A DNA stretch of 64,000 nucleotides from Planktomarina temperata RCA23 (GTDB lineage: Bacteria; Pseudomonadota; Alphaproteobacteria; Rhodobacterales; Rhodobacteraceae): assembly GCF_000738435.1 (NCBI RefSeq), contig NZ_CP003984.1, positions 2,294,001 to 2,358,000 of the forward strand, written 5' to 3'. A program made the translations under genes and the position numbers. The notes beneath the pieces are model-generated. The model did not search any database. It had not been told where the DNA came from and worked only from the letters and a program-made list of their open reading frames with translations. Positions 44,209 to 52,613 of the stretch are shown here, piece by piece (position 1 is the first letter of the stretch; each line of letters starts with the position of its first letter).

Positions 44209-45174
44209 ATGTCTGATGCCACAGAATTTCGTGATCGCGCTCTTTCTTTAGGACTGGCCCGTGTCGCCGAACAAGCCGCGCTGGCCTCTGCCAAACTGAT
44301 TGGTCGCGGCGATGAAAAAGCGGCAGACCAGGCCGCTGTCAACGCCATGCGCACACAGTTGAATCTTTTGGATATCGCAGGTGTGGTTGTCATTGGCGAG
44401 GGTGAGCGCGATGAGGCGCCGATGCTCTATATTGGTGAGGAAGTCGGCTCGGGCAACGGGCCTGCGGTTGATATCGCGCTTGATCCTCTCGAAGGAACGA
44501 CATTGACCGCGAAAGACATGCCCAACGCTTTGACGGTGATCGCCATGGGGCCGCGCGGCTCCATGCTGCATGCTCCAGATGTTTACATGGAAAAACTTGC
44601 GGTGGGGCCAGGCTTGCCGGAGAATGTCGTTTCCTTGACCATGGAGCCAGCAACACGGGTTATGGCGCTGGCGGCTGCAAAAAACTGCATGCCGGAAAAT
44701 ATCACTGTCTGCGTCCTTGAGCGTCCACGCCATGAGGCGATGATTGCCGAGTTGCGCACCACGGGCTGCGCCATTCGCCTCATCACCGACGGCGATGTTG
44801 CTGGCGTTATTCACTGCGCGGAATCAGACACGACCGGCATTGATATGTATATGGGGCTCGGTGGCGCGCCCGAGGGAGTTTTGGCCGCCGCCGCCTTGAA
44901 ATGTATGGGCGGGCAAATGTGGGGCCGGTTGACCTTCCGCAATGATGATGAGCGCGGCCGGGCCGCCAAGGCTGGAATAACCGATCTGGACCGGATTTAC
45001 AGCCGCGATGAAATGGTGACGCAGGATGTCATTTTCGCCGCCACAGGTGTTACGGATGGCTCCATCCTTGCAGGCATCAAACGCGAACCGGGATTTTTGA
45101 CCACAGAAACCATTTTGATGCGGTCCAAAACCGGCTCAGTGCGGCGCATGACCTACCGCGCGCCGTCACATTAG
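44209..45174 (+). CDS. glpX: Fructose-1,6-bisphosphatase class II
   Basis: A 321-residue GlpX-type phosphatase of gluconeogenesis. Metal-binding motifs are GEGERDEAPMLYIGEE and DPLEGTT, as in class II enzymes. The length is normal. AAAGGAAAC precedes the ATG. It lies 130 bases after hom and one base before recJ. Confidence 0.96.
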   Translation: MSDATEFRDRALSLGLARVAEQAALASAKLIGRGDEKAADQAAVNAMRTQLNLLDIAGVVVIGEGERDEAPMLYIGEEVGSGNGPAVDIALDPLEGTTLTAKDMPNALTVIAMGPRGSMLHAPDVYMEKLAVGPGLPENVVSLTMEPATRVMALAAAKNCMPENITVCVLERPRHEAMIAELRTTGCAIRLITDGDVAGVIHCAESDTTGIDMYMGLGGAPEGVLAAAALKCMGGQMWGRLTFRNDDERGRAAKAGITDLDRIYSRDEMVTQDVIFAATGVTDGSILAGIKREPGFLTTETILMRSKTGSVRRMTYRAPSH

Positions 45175-45175
45175 A

Positions 45176-46912
45176 ATGTATCTGGGCGTCGAAAAGTCAA
45201 TCTCAAATCGCCGGTGGCTCGGGCCCGCTCTCGCGATTGAACGAGACGCTTTGACGCTCCATCAACAGAGCGATTTGCCACTGCCTCTGTGCTATGTGAT
45301 GGCCCGTTTGGGGGTAGCTCCGACCGAGGTCGCCGATTTCCTAAACCCGACCCTCCGCGCCAGTATGAGCGATCCGCTCTGTCTCAAAGATTGCGCCACA
45401 GCCGCAGAGATTCTGCTCACAGCCATTCAAAATCAACAAAAAATTGCTATTTTTGCCGATTATGACGTCGATGGCGGCACGTCTGCGGCCTTGTTAATTG
45501 ATTTTCTCCAACAATTTGCCATTCAACCCACCCTCTATGTGCCCGATCGGATCACCGAGGGTTATGGGCCCAATCCCCAAGCGATGGCAGCTTTGGCAGA
45601 GAGCCATGATCTGATCATCTGCGTGGACTGCGGCACCCTAGCCTATGAGGCACTTGAAGCGGCGCGGGCCGCAGATGTGGTGGTTTTGGATCACCATTTG
45701 GGCGCAGAGACCCTGCCCGAGGCGCGGGCCGTGGTGAATCCTAACCGGCAGGATGAGACGGGCGATTTGGCCCATCTTTGCGCGGCGGCCGTGGTCTTTA
45801 TGGTTCTGACCCAAGTGGCCCGGATGATGCGGGCAAATGGTCAAACCCCGCCCAATTTGATCAATTCGCTCGACCTTGTCGCCTTGGCGACAGTGGCCGA
45901 TGTCGCGCCCTTGATCGGGGTAAACCGGGCCTTTGTGCGGCAGGGTTTGAAAGTCATGGGCCAGCGCAAACGCGTGGGACTAAACGCCCTGTCGGATGCA
46001 GCGGGTCTGAATGCTGCGCCAAGCGCCTATCATCTTGGCTATGTCTTGGGACCGCGAATCAATGCCGGTGGGCGAATTGGCAAAGCCGATTTAGGGGCTC
46101 GACTTTTGGCCTGCAGCAACCCGCATGAGGCGGCTGTCATGGCGGAAAAATTGGAAGAGCTGAACACCGAACGGCGCAGCGTTGAGGCCATGGTGAGACT
46201 GGCGGCGCTGGAGCAGGCAGAAGCGCGCGGACTGGACTTACCGCTGGCTTGGGCCGCAGAAGAGGGCTGGCATCCTGGCGTGGTCGGTATTGTTGCCGCG
46301 CGGCTGAAAGAAAAAACCAACCGCCCCGCCGTGGTCATTGGCTTTGATGGCGACAGTGGCAAAGGCAGCGGCCGCTCTGTCAGCGGGATTGATCTGGGTG
46401 CCGCGATCCATAAATTGGCGCGCGAAGGGTTAATCACGTCGGGAGGCGGTCACAAAATGGCGGCGGGCCTATCGCTCACCCGTGCGCAACTCGAACCGGC
46501 CATGGAGCGGTTGGGGCAATTGCTCGATGCCCAAGGCGCTGGCGCACTGGGTCCGGCAGATCTCAAAATTGACGGCACATTGATGCCAGGCGGCGCCACG
46601 GTTGAGTTGATTGAGCAGCTTGAGCAAGCCGGCCCCTTCGGCGCGGGTGCCTCTGCGCCGCGATTTGCTTTTCCCGATTGCACCATCGCCTTTGCAAAGC
46701 CGGTGGGAGAGTCGCATCTGAAAATCACCCTCAGCGATGGGTTCGGGACAAAATTAGACGCAATTTGCTTTGGCGCATTTGATGGCCCTCTCGGCCCCGC
46801 GCTCACCGCGGCCCAGGGTGGAAAAATGCACATCGCTGGGCGTTTGGAGATCAACACTTGGGGGGGGCGCTCACGTCCACAACTGCGCATCGAAGACGCC
46901 AGCCCCGCCTAA
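45176..46912 (+). CDS. recJ: Single-stranded-DNA-specific exonuclease RecJ
   Basis: A 578-residue 5'-3' ssDNA exonuclease used in recombination and mismatch repair. It has the DHH-family motifs FADYDVDGGTSAALL, IICVDCGTLA and VLDHHLG, then DHHA1 with GGGHKMAAG and the C-terminal OB domain. It starts one base after the glpX stop, so the two are probably translated together. Confidence 0.96.
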   Translation: MYLGVEKSISNRRWLGPALAIERDALTLHQQSDLPLPLCYVMARLGVAPTEVADFLNPTLRASMSDPLCLKDCATAAEILLTAIQNQQKIAIFADYDVDGGTSAALLIDFLQQFAIQPTLYVPDRITEGYGPNPQAMAALAESHDLIICVDCGTLAYEALEAARAADVVVLDHHLGAETLPEARAVVNPNRQDETGDLAHLCAAAVVFMVLTQVARMMRANGQTPPNLINSLDLVALATVADVAPLIGVNRAFVRQGLKVMGQRKRVGLNALSDAAGLNAAPSAYHLGYVLGPRINAGGRIGKADLGARLLACSNPHEAAVMAEKLEELNTERRSVEAMVRLAALEQAEARGLDLPLAWAAEEGWHPGVVGIVAARLKEKTNRPAVVIGFDGDSGKGSGRSVSGIDLGAAIHKLAREGLITSGGGHKMAAGLSLTRAQLEPAMERLGQLLDAQGAGALGPADLKIDGTLMPGGATVELIEQLEQAGPFGAGASAPRFAFPDCTIAFAKPVGESHLKITLSDGFGTKLDAICFGAFDGPLGPALTAAQGGKMHIAGRLEINTWGGRSRPQLRIEDASPA

Positions 46913-46965
46913 CACCCTGCCAAAACTGGGAACGCAAAAACATCGATAAAAAGTAAAGAATCGAC

Positions 46966-46994
46966 TTGCCACCCGCTGCAGCTTTCCATAAATA
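46966..46994 (+). promoter_or_regulatory. Candidate sigma-70 promoter of the tRNA-Glu gene
   Basis: TTGCCA (46966-46971) and TAAATA (46989-46994) are separated by 17 bases and lie 17 bases before the first tRNA base. This is the expected geometry for a stable-RNA promoter. It is a match by eye only. Confidence 0.5.
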
Positions 46995-47010
46995 GCGGCC
47001 TATCAGCAGT

Positions 47011-47085
47011 GTCCCGTTCGTCTATCGGTTAGGACGTCAGGTTTTCAACCTGAAAAGAGGGGTTCGATTCCCCTACGGGATGCCA
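47011..47085 (+). tRNA. tRNA-Glu (anticodon TTC), CCA encoded
   Basis: A 75-base cloverleaf including an encoded CCA end. The acceptor arms GTCCCGT and ACGGGAT pair over seven positions, with a G-T pair at the end. The anticodon stem and loop read CAGGTTTTCAACCTG with anticodon TTC, and the T-arm reads GGGGTTCGATTCCCC. It stands alone between recJ and the sulfonate operon. Confidence 0.95.
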
Positions 47086-47264
47086 TTGGCTTTCTGTGCA
47101 GTGCGACCCAAATGAAACCGCAAGCTTGCGGCGGGCACTATCGCTCGGAAAATGCTCCGCAGCCATGCCATTTCCTGAAAAATTCCGAACCTCGCGCCCG
47201 GGCATCCCATCCCTTCATCAAGAGTTCGGCTGGCAACACCAGGCAAATGCCATATAGAAAATCT

Positions 47265-47294
47265 CATAAAAAGACCCGCCAATTGCTTGGCGGG
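47265..47294 (-). terminator. Rho-independent terminator of the sulfonate operon
   Basis: A perfect eight-base stem (CCCGCCAA / TTGGCGGG) with a four-base loop, followed on the minus strand by TCTTTTTATG. It lies about 30 bases after the comE stop and closes the hpsN-to-comE operon. Confidence 0.85.
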
Positions 47295-47320
47295 CCTCAA
47301 ACCTAATTGTAGTGCCGCAC

Positions 47321-47884
47321 CTAAGCGTTGCGGCGTGCAATCTCGGTCATGAAACGGTCTCGGATGACAACCGGATCTTTTGTGATAACCGGCACTTTGA
47401 TATTGCCGCTCTCACATTTGGACACGATCACAGTCATTTTCTGCGACTCAATCGCCGCTTTGAGCACCGCGCCAGTTTCTTCGGCCTGGCATTCGATCAC
47501 CGTCTCACAGCCACAGGCCTTCGCCACAGCCGCCAAAGAGGTTTTCCCGCCCGCATAGGTGGGCTGATCCCCCGTGGAGCCGTAGCTGCCATTGTCGATG
47601 ATCAAAAGAATGAAATTGTCGGCCACGTTATTTGCAATCGTGGGCAATGTGCCGAAATTGGTCAGAACAGAACCGTCACCGTCAATGGAGATCACGGTTT
47701 TATCTTGCGCCAGCGCAACCCCAAGACCGATGGATGATGACAGTCCCATGGTGCCAAGCATATAGAAATTGCTGGCTTGGTCGTCGATCATATGCAGCTC
47801 TTGGCTGGGCAGACCGATGTTACAAACAACCAATTGGTCGCGCAAAATTGGGGCGATGTCGCGGATGATTTCAGAACGGATCAT
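47321..47884 (-). CDS. comE: Sulfopyruvate decarboxylase beta subunit
   Basis: A 187-residue thiamine-diphosphate-binding subunit. The ThDP motif GDGS...NN (IDGDGSVLTNFGTLPTIANN) is intact. The ComE-like beginning (LPSQELHMIDDQASNFYMLGTMG) places it with sulfopyruvate/phosphonopyruvate decarboxylases. With ComD it would convert sulfopyruvate to sulfoacetaldehyde plus CO2. The start at 47884 has GGGGAGG upstream and lies one base after comD. Phosphonopyruvate decarboxylase is the alternative, made less likely by the split subunits and the neighbouring hpsN. Confidence 0.87.
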   Translation of the reverse strand: MIRSEIIRDIAPILRDQLVVCNIGLPSQELHMIDDQASNFYMLGTMGLSSSIGLGVALAQDKTVISIDGDGSVLTNFGTLPTIANNVADNFILLIIDNGSYGSTGDQPTYAGGKTSLAAVAKACGCETVIECQAEETGAVLKAAIESQKMTVIVSKCESGNIKVPVITKDPVVIRDRFMTEIARRNA

Positions 47885-47885
47885 A

Positions 47886-48383
47886 TTAGTAACCTCCCCA
47901 GAACGTCGCATCAGTCAAAATTGCCACGGGTTTGTTGCACATGAAGGTGTATTTCAAAATCGCATCCAACTCTTCCTCATCGCCCGGCTTGTGGAAATGA
48001 TAGGTTGGGATGTTCAATTGGTTGAGCAGAGCTTTGGTATGCACAGCCATTTCCACCTGGCACGCCACAGGCTCTTTCAATTCACCCCGATAAGAGATGA
48101 GCATTGGCAGAGGCATGCGGTAAAACTGGGTCAGTGTCACCAATGTGTTCACTGTGACACCAATGGCCGTATTTTGCATGATGATGGCTGGACGTTTGCC
48201 CCCCATGAAAGCGCCTGCACAAAGGCCCATGCCCTCATCTTCTTTATTCGAAGGAATGTGATAGATGCTGGGTTCTTTTTCAACCGCATCAATCACACCG
48301 CCAAGCTGCTTGCACGGTACGGTCGTGACAAATTCGATGCCATTTGCAACGAAATCAGCCACTATTTTCTCACTCACGGACAT
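47886..48383 (-). CDS. comD: Sulfopyruvate decarboxylase alpha subunit
   Basis: A 165-residue protein matching the N-terminal (pyrimidine-binding) domain of ThDP decarboxylases as a separate subunit. It has TTVPCKQLGGVIDAV, the conserved Glu region IPSNKEDEGMGLCAGAFMGG, then KRPAIIMQNTAIGVTVNTL. It pairs with ComE to form the active enzyme in the cytoplasm. GAAAGGAGC lies upstream of the ATG. It sits between the zinc dehydrogenase gene and comE, with a ten-base gap to the former. Confidence 0.88.
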   Translation of the reverse strand: MSVSEKIVADFVANGIEFVTTVPCKQLGGVIDAVEKEPSIYHIPSNKEDEGMGLCAGAFMGGKRPAIIMQNTAIGVTVNTLVTLTQFYRMPLPMLISYRGELKEPVACQVEMAVHTKALLNQLNIPTYHFHKPGDEEELDAILKYTFMCNKPVAILTDATFWGGY

Positions 48384-48393
48384 GATGCTCCTT

Positions 48394-49389
48394 TCAGGGG
48401 ATTAGAATAATTTTAGGCGCAGGGGTGTTGCCACTGCGGATATCATCAAAGGCGCCTTGCCCCTCTGATAAATGCCTGGTTTCGACCCAATCCAAAAGTC
48501 CCATTTTACCGGCAAAAATCGCCTCACCGGTCTCCTGGAAGTCCTTGGGGGTATAGGTATAGCAGCCAATCAAAGTGATCTCATGCAGAGTCATACGGCG
48601 CACATCGACGCCACCTTCACCCGAGCCCAAGCCAATATGCGAGATCACCCCGCCCGGCTTGGCCAATTCACAGGCCGCCGCCCGGGTGGCCGCATAGCCA
48701 ACGCCGTCAATCACCAAATCAGCACTGCCATCTTTTGGGGCATCGGCATCCTTGCCATCGCTGGCTTTAAACCCGTCCATACCCTTCAATGTGGCCAGAC
48801 GCAGCGGGTTGACCTCAATCAAAGTGATGTCTTGAACGCCCATCGCCCGCAGGCAGAGCGCCGCGCCAAGCCCGATGGCTCCTCCGCCGAGGACCACACA
48901 GCTTAGGGTCTCAACCGGGTCATCTTGCAAGCGCAGGCCAAGGCGTGCGGCATGCCAGCTACAGGCCAAAGGTTCTGTCAAAGCCGCCGATTGCAAAAGC
49001 TCCGCCCGTGGCACCACCAATAGATTTTCGCTTGGAATGGCCACCATTTCTGCAAAGGCACCCGGACGTGGTGGCATGGAAATGATTTGGCGCCCCAGAC
49101 AAATATTGGGCTTTCCCGATCGGCAGGCATGGCATGTGCCACAGCCATTGAGCGGGTTGATGGTGACCAACGTGCCATCGCGCGGCCCGCCCACAATCGT
49201 CCCAGAGGCTTCATGCCCCAAAATGATCGGCGTAGGCCTGCGCGCATCATGGCCCAGAAATGCATGCATATCTGATCCGCAAATGCCTGAATATTGGATG
49301 CGGACAAGCTCTTCGCCAGCTTTGGCGATTGGATCTGCCTGATCCATATAGGTGAGCGTCTCTACGCCCGTGTTCACTAAAGCCTTCAT
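48394..49389 (-). CDS. Zinc-dependent alcohol dehydrogenase (MDR family), sulfonate operon
   Basis: A 331-residue medium-chain dehydrogenase. The catalytic zinc region (GICGSDMHAFLGHD), GHEASG, a structural zinc loop with four Cys (CGTCHACRSGKPNIC) and an NAD-binding GGGAIGLGAALC are present. The operon suggests oxidation at C2 of dihydroxypropanesulfonate or of sulfolactate; the Hps pathway uses such partner dehydrogenases alongside HpsN. I do not assign an hps symbol because the correspondence cannot be settled by eye. The start at 49389 overlaps the SDR gene stop (ATGA). Confidence 0.82.
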   Translation of the reverse strand: MKALVNTGVETLTYMDQADPIAKAGEELVRIQYSGICGSDMHAFLGHDARRPTPIILGHEASGTIVGGPRDGTLVTINPLNGCGTCHACRSGKPNICLGRQIISMPPRPGAFAEMVAIPSENLLVVPRAELLQSAALTEPLACSWHAARLGLRLQDDPVETLSCVVLGGGAIGLGAALCLRAMGVQDITLIEVNPLRLATLKGMDGFKASDGKDADAPKDGSADLVIDGVGYAATRAAACELAKPGGVISHIGLGSGEGGVDVRRMTLHEITLIGCYTYTPKDFQETGEAIFAGKMGLLDWVETRHLSEGQGAFDDIRSGNTPAPKIILIP

Positions 49390-50144
49390 TTTGCCGTATA
49401 CCCTCCATCTACAAATAGAACCTGCCCTGTCACATAGTCTGAGGCGGCAGAACAAAGAAACATCATGGGCCCATCCATATCACGAACCTGACCATTGCGC
49501 CCGATGCACGTCTGTGCGGCATTTCGGGCCGCAAGATCCGGGTCTGCAAAAACGGGTGCCGTCAATTCCGTATGAAAGAAACCCGGCGCGAGGGCATTGG
49601 CTGTGACACCATGCGCAGACCAGGCTTCGGCCATCGCACGGGTCATCTGCTCAACAGCCCCTTTGGACGCCCCATAACTGATGCCATTGGCAAAAGCGCG
49701 GCGCGATTGCAGCGAGGCAAAGTTGATGATCCGCCCCCATCCCTTCTCCCGCATCCCCGGCACCATGGATTTGGCTAAAAAGAAGGGCGCGGCAACATTG
49801 AGGTTTTGCGTCACATCCCAATCGGCATCCGTCATCTCATCGGCGGGCCGGCGGGTGTTGATCCCTGCGGCATTGATCAAAATATCCGGCGCACCAAAAG
49901 GTTTGGCCGCTTGGGCCGCAACATCGGCCAGACAAGAGCGATCCGACAAGTCAGCAGCCAGAATGGCAGTTTCGCCCGGGGTCTGTTCAGACCAAGAGGC
50001 AAGAGTATCGGCGCTGCGGGCAATCGCAATCACTTGCGCCCCATGCGCTGCAAGCAGGCTGGCCGCCCCCTGCCCCAAACCACTGGACGCACCGGTCACA
50101 ACGGCAATTTTACCCTCAACGTTGAACAATGACGCAGATCTCAT
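49386..50144 (-). CDS. Short-chain dehydrogenase/reductase, sulfonate operon
   Basis: A 252-residue classical SDR with TGASSGLGQG cofactor binding, the NAG-type motif (LINAAGIN), catalytic Ser and YxxxK (ISYGASKGAVEQM) and the C-terminal VDGG. It lies between hpsN and the zinc dehydrogenase with a four-base overlap on the downstream side and a three-base gap to hpsN. It could act at C2 of dihydroxypropanesulfonate to interconvert stereoisomers, as proposed for HpsO/HpsP, but a gluconate-5-dehydrogenase-like role cannot be excluded. Confidence 0.82.
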   Translation of the reverse strand: MRSASLFNVEGKIAVVTGASSGLGQGAASLLAAHGAQVIAIARSADTLASWSEQTPGETAILAADLSDRSCLADVAAQAAKPFGAPDILINAAGINTRRPADEMTDADWDVTQNLNVAAPFFLAKSMVPGMREKGWGRIINFASLQSRRAFANGISYGASKGAVEQMTRAMAEAWSAHGVTANALAPGFFHTELTAPVFADPDLAARNAAQTCIGRNGQVRDMDGPMMFLCSAASDYVTGQVLFVDGGYTAK

Positions 50145-50147
50145 CGG

Positions 50148-51455
50148 TTAGCCCTGCGCTGACAGATCAAAGTTTTCACCCGGATAATATTTCGCCAAAC
50201 GAATATCCGCGGTGCGCGCATGGCCTTCCATGCCCTCGAGCCGGGAAATGCGTGCAGTGGCAATCGCCACGTCTTTGGCTCCATCGCGGGTGGCGCGCTG
50301 CCAAGTGACCAATTTCATGTATTTATGGACAGACAGGCCGCCGGTGTATTTGGCCGAACGCGAGGTAGGCAAGCAATGGTTTGGACCAGAGGCCTTATCG
50401 CCATAGGCAACCGTGGTTTCCTCACCGAGGAACAAAGAGCCATAGCAGCTCAACCGATCCAACCACCAATCCAGATCATCGGCTTGAACGGTCAAATGCT
50501 CAGGCGCATATTCGTCGGAGGTGGCCGCCATTTCTTCGCGATCTTCGCACAGAATAACCTCCGCATAATCCCGCCAAGCCGCTTCCGCATTGATCCGATT
50601 AAGCTCGGGCAAATCCGCAATTAGACCCGGAACAATTTCCAGGACTTTTTGCGCCAAAGGTTCATTATCCGTCACCAGCCACACGGGTGAATTATACCCG
50701 TGTTCCGCCTGCCCGACCAAATCGGCGGCGACAATCGCAGCATCCGCAGTGCCGTCAGCGATCACCAAACTATCGGTTGGACCCGCGATCATATCAATAC
50801 CGACACGGCCGAACAATATGCGCTTGGCCTCTGCCACAAACTGATTGCCCGGCCCGACAATGATATCCGCCTCAGGCAGACCAAACAGTCCAAAGGTCAT
50901 CGAGGCCACGCCCTGAACCCCGCCCATGGCCAAAATTTTATCGGCACCGCAGTGGTGGGCCGCATAGATAATTGCTGGCGCAATGCCTGCGTCTTTGGCA
51001 GGAGGCGAACAAGCTGTGATATGCTGGCAACCGGCAACCTTCGCTGTGGTTACAGTCATAATCGCACTGGCGATATGGCTGTAACGCCCGCCGGGGATAT
51101 AGCAGCCAGCCGCATTGCAAGGGATGCTCTTTTGCCCGGCAATCAAGCCCGGCACAATTTCTGTCTCAAAATCTGTGATCGTACCGCGTTGCGCCTCGGC
51201 GAAGCGTTTCACATTGGCATGGGCAAACTGAATATCTCGCTTCAACTTTTCTGGCACCAAATCGCAAGCCGCTTGGATTTCTGCCTCAGTTAAAATCAAA
51301 TTTCCATCATACCCATCAAACTTCGCCGCATAGTCAAGCGCGGCGGCGTCGCCCCCCGTTTCGATATCGTTGAGAATTCCCATGACCGTTGCGCGCACAT
51401 CATCGCCGCCAGTCGAAGCGGTTTTTGTAGATTTCTTGAGATAGACCCGAGCCAT
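50148..51455 (-). CDS. hpsN: Sulfopropanediol 3-dehydrogenase HpsN (histidinol dehydrogenase family)
   Basis: A 435-residue member of the HisD family. Zinc and catalytic residues are retained: GQAEHG (Gln and His ligands), YAPEHL (Glu-His pair), GPNHCLPTSRSA. The protein departs from true HisD in the N-terminal and substrate regions and sits with sulfonate genes, not his genes. HpsN oxidises (R)-2,3-dihydroxypropane-1-sulfonate to (R)-sulfolactate with NAD. It is the first gene of the operon, divergent from the LacI regulator across two LacI-type operators. The start at 51455 was chosen for AAGGA at proper spacing. Confidence 0.87.
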   Translation of the reverse strand: MARVYLKKSTKTASTGGDDVRATVMGILNDIETGGDAAALDYAAKFDGYDGNLILTEAEIQAACDLVPEKLKRDIQFAHANVKRFAEAQRGTITDFETEIVPGLIAGQKSIPCNAAGCYIPGGRYSHIASAIMTVTTAKVAGCQHITACSPPAKDAGIAPAIIYAAHHCGADKILAMGGVQGVASMTFGLFGLPEADIIVGPGNQFVAEAKRILFGRVGIDMIAGPTDSLVIADGTADAAIVAADLVGQAEHGYNSPVWLVTDNEPLAQKVLEIVPGLIADLPELNRINAEAAWRDYAEVILCEDREEMAATSDEYAPEHLTVQADDLDWWLDRLSCYGSLFLGEETTVAYGDKASGPNHCLPTSRSAKYTGGLSVHKYMKLVTWQRATRDGAKDVAIATARISRLEGMEGHARTADIRLAKYYPGENFDLSAQG

Positions 51456-51494
51456 TGTAAACATCCTTGAAAGCTATTTGTGTTTTCGACTCAT

Positions 51495-51534
51495 TGTGTA
51501 AGCGCTTGCATTGCGGTATGCAAGCGCTTACATT
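51495..51534. promoter_or_regulatory. Divergent promoters with twin LacI-family operators (36-base perfect palindrome)
   Basis: Two operators, TGTAAGCGCTTGCA (51497-51510) and TGCAAGCGCTTACA (51519-51532), each fit the LacI-family consensus TGNAANCGNTTNCA. Together they form one inverted repeat whose centres are 22 bases apart, about two helical turns. Plus-strand promoter elements TTGCAT (51506-51511) and TACATT (51529-51534) have a 17-base spacer. The mirror elements on the minus strand (TTGCAT at 51523-51518, TACACA at 51500-51495) also have 17. The operators overlap the boxes in both directions, so repression of hpsN and autoregulation are expected. Confidence 0.8.
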
Positions 51535-51562
51535 CATCAAGAGCAACAAATGGGAAATTATC

Positions 51563-52576
51563 ATGCGCGACAGCAATCGCCCAAGCCTCGAAGACGTGGC
51601 CGCATTGGCCGGCGTGTCGACGGCGTCCATTTCACGTTGCATCAATTCGCCCCAAAAAGTCGCGGAACCCACCCGACAGCGGATTCAAAATGCCATTGAG
51701 ACGCTCGGCTATGTGCCCCATTTCGGCGGTCGTGCTTTGGCACGCAATCGCACCAATACCATTGGTGCAATCATTCCGACGATGGACAACGCGATGTTCG
51801 CCAGCGGCCTGCAAGCCTTTCAAGAGACACTCAGTGCTGCCGGGGTGACCCTGCTGGTTGGCAGCTCAAACTATGACCCGGACCAGGAGTTCGACGCCAT
51901 TCGCTCTTTGCTGTCACAGGGCGCCGATGGGTTGTTGCTGATTGGGGCGGCGCGGCCCGAAAAAACCCAGGCTTTTTTAACACAACACGCCGTGCCGCAT
52001 GTCTTGGCATGGTGCTGCCCAAAAACAGGCCACTCGCCAAGCGTCGGCTTTGACAATCAAAAATCGGGCCATGATATCGCGGCGCATGTTTTGGCCCATG
52101 GGCACCGGAAATTGGCGGTGATTTGCGGCCTAAGAGAGGGCAATGATCGCGCCACCGCCCGCGTTGTAGGCATCAAACAAGCAATCGCAAGTCAAAGCGA
52201 TGCGCAATTATTGGGTCTTGAAGAGTGTAAATATAGTTTCGAGGAGGCCGGCGCCGCTTTCGCGCAGCTTCTGACCGGGCCAGAAAAAGCCTCAGCAGTG
52301 ATTTGCGGCAGTGATGTGTTGGCGGTCGGCGCCTTGCTGCAAGCCCGCAAGATGGGATTGCGCGTACCAGAAGACATTTCAATCACCGGATTTGACGATA
52401 TTTCCTTGGCGCAAGTCACCACGCCTAGCCTGACAACCGTGCGCGTGCCGCAGCACTCAATGGGCCGTAAGGCAGCAGAGGTCTTGCTGGCCTTGCTCAA
52501 TCAAGAGCCCGGGCAAAACCTACGGCACGAGCTGATGACAACCATCATCGACCGCGGCACCCTTGCGCGGATCTAG
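51563..52576 (+). CDS. LacI-family transcriptional regulator of the sulfonate operon
   Basis: A 337-residue regulator. The N-terminal helix-turn-helix reads PSLEDVAALAGVSTASISRCIN, followed by the hinge (GGRALARNRT) and a periplasmic-binding-protein-like effector domain. It is divergent from hpsN and faces the twin operators, so it very probably controls both transcription units. The effector is likely a pathway intermediate such as dihydroxypropanesulfonate or sulfolactate, which is inference. The start at 51563 has GGGAAA upstream and is at the usual LacI N-terminus. Confidence 0.9.
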   Translation: MRDSNRPSLEDVAALAGVSTASISRCINSPQKVAEPTRQRIQNAIETLGYVPHFGGRALARNRTNTIGAIIPTMDNAMFASGLQAFQETLSAAGVTLLVGSSNYDPDQEFDAIRSLLSQGADGLLLIGAARPEKTQAFLTQHAVPHVLAWCCPKTGHSPSVGFDNQKSGHDIAAHVLAHGHRKLAVICGLREGNDRATARVVGIKQAIASQSDAQLLGLEECKYSFEEAGAAFAQLLTGPEKASAVICGSDVLAVGALLQARKMGLRVPEDISITGFDDISLAQVTTPSLTTVRVPQHSMGRKAAEVLLALLNQEPGQNLRHELMTTIIDRGTLARI

Positions 52577-52613
52577 GCACGATCGATGTCTCCCGGCCGA
52601 CCCGGTCTGTGCA

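Noticed and set aside
47011-47085. tRNA-Glu as an integration site for the downstream catabolic region as a genomic island
   Set aside because: No integrase, no mobile element and no second copy of the tRNA 3' end was noticed between 47 and 64 kb, and regulators and genes look resident.
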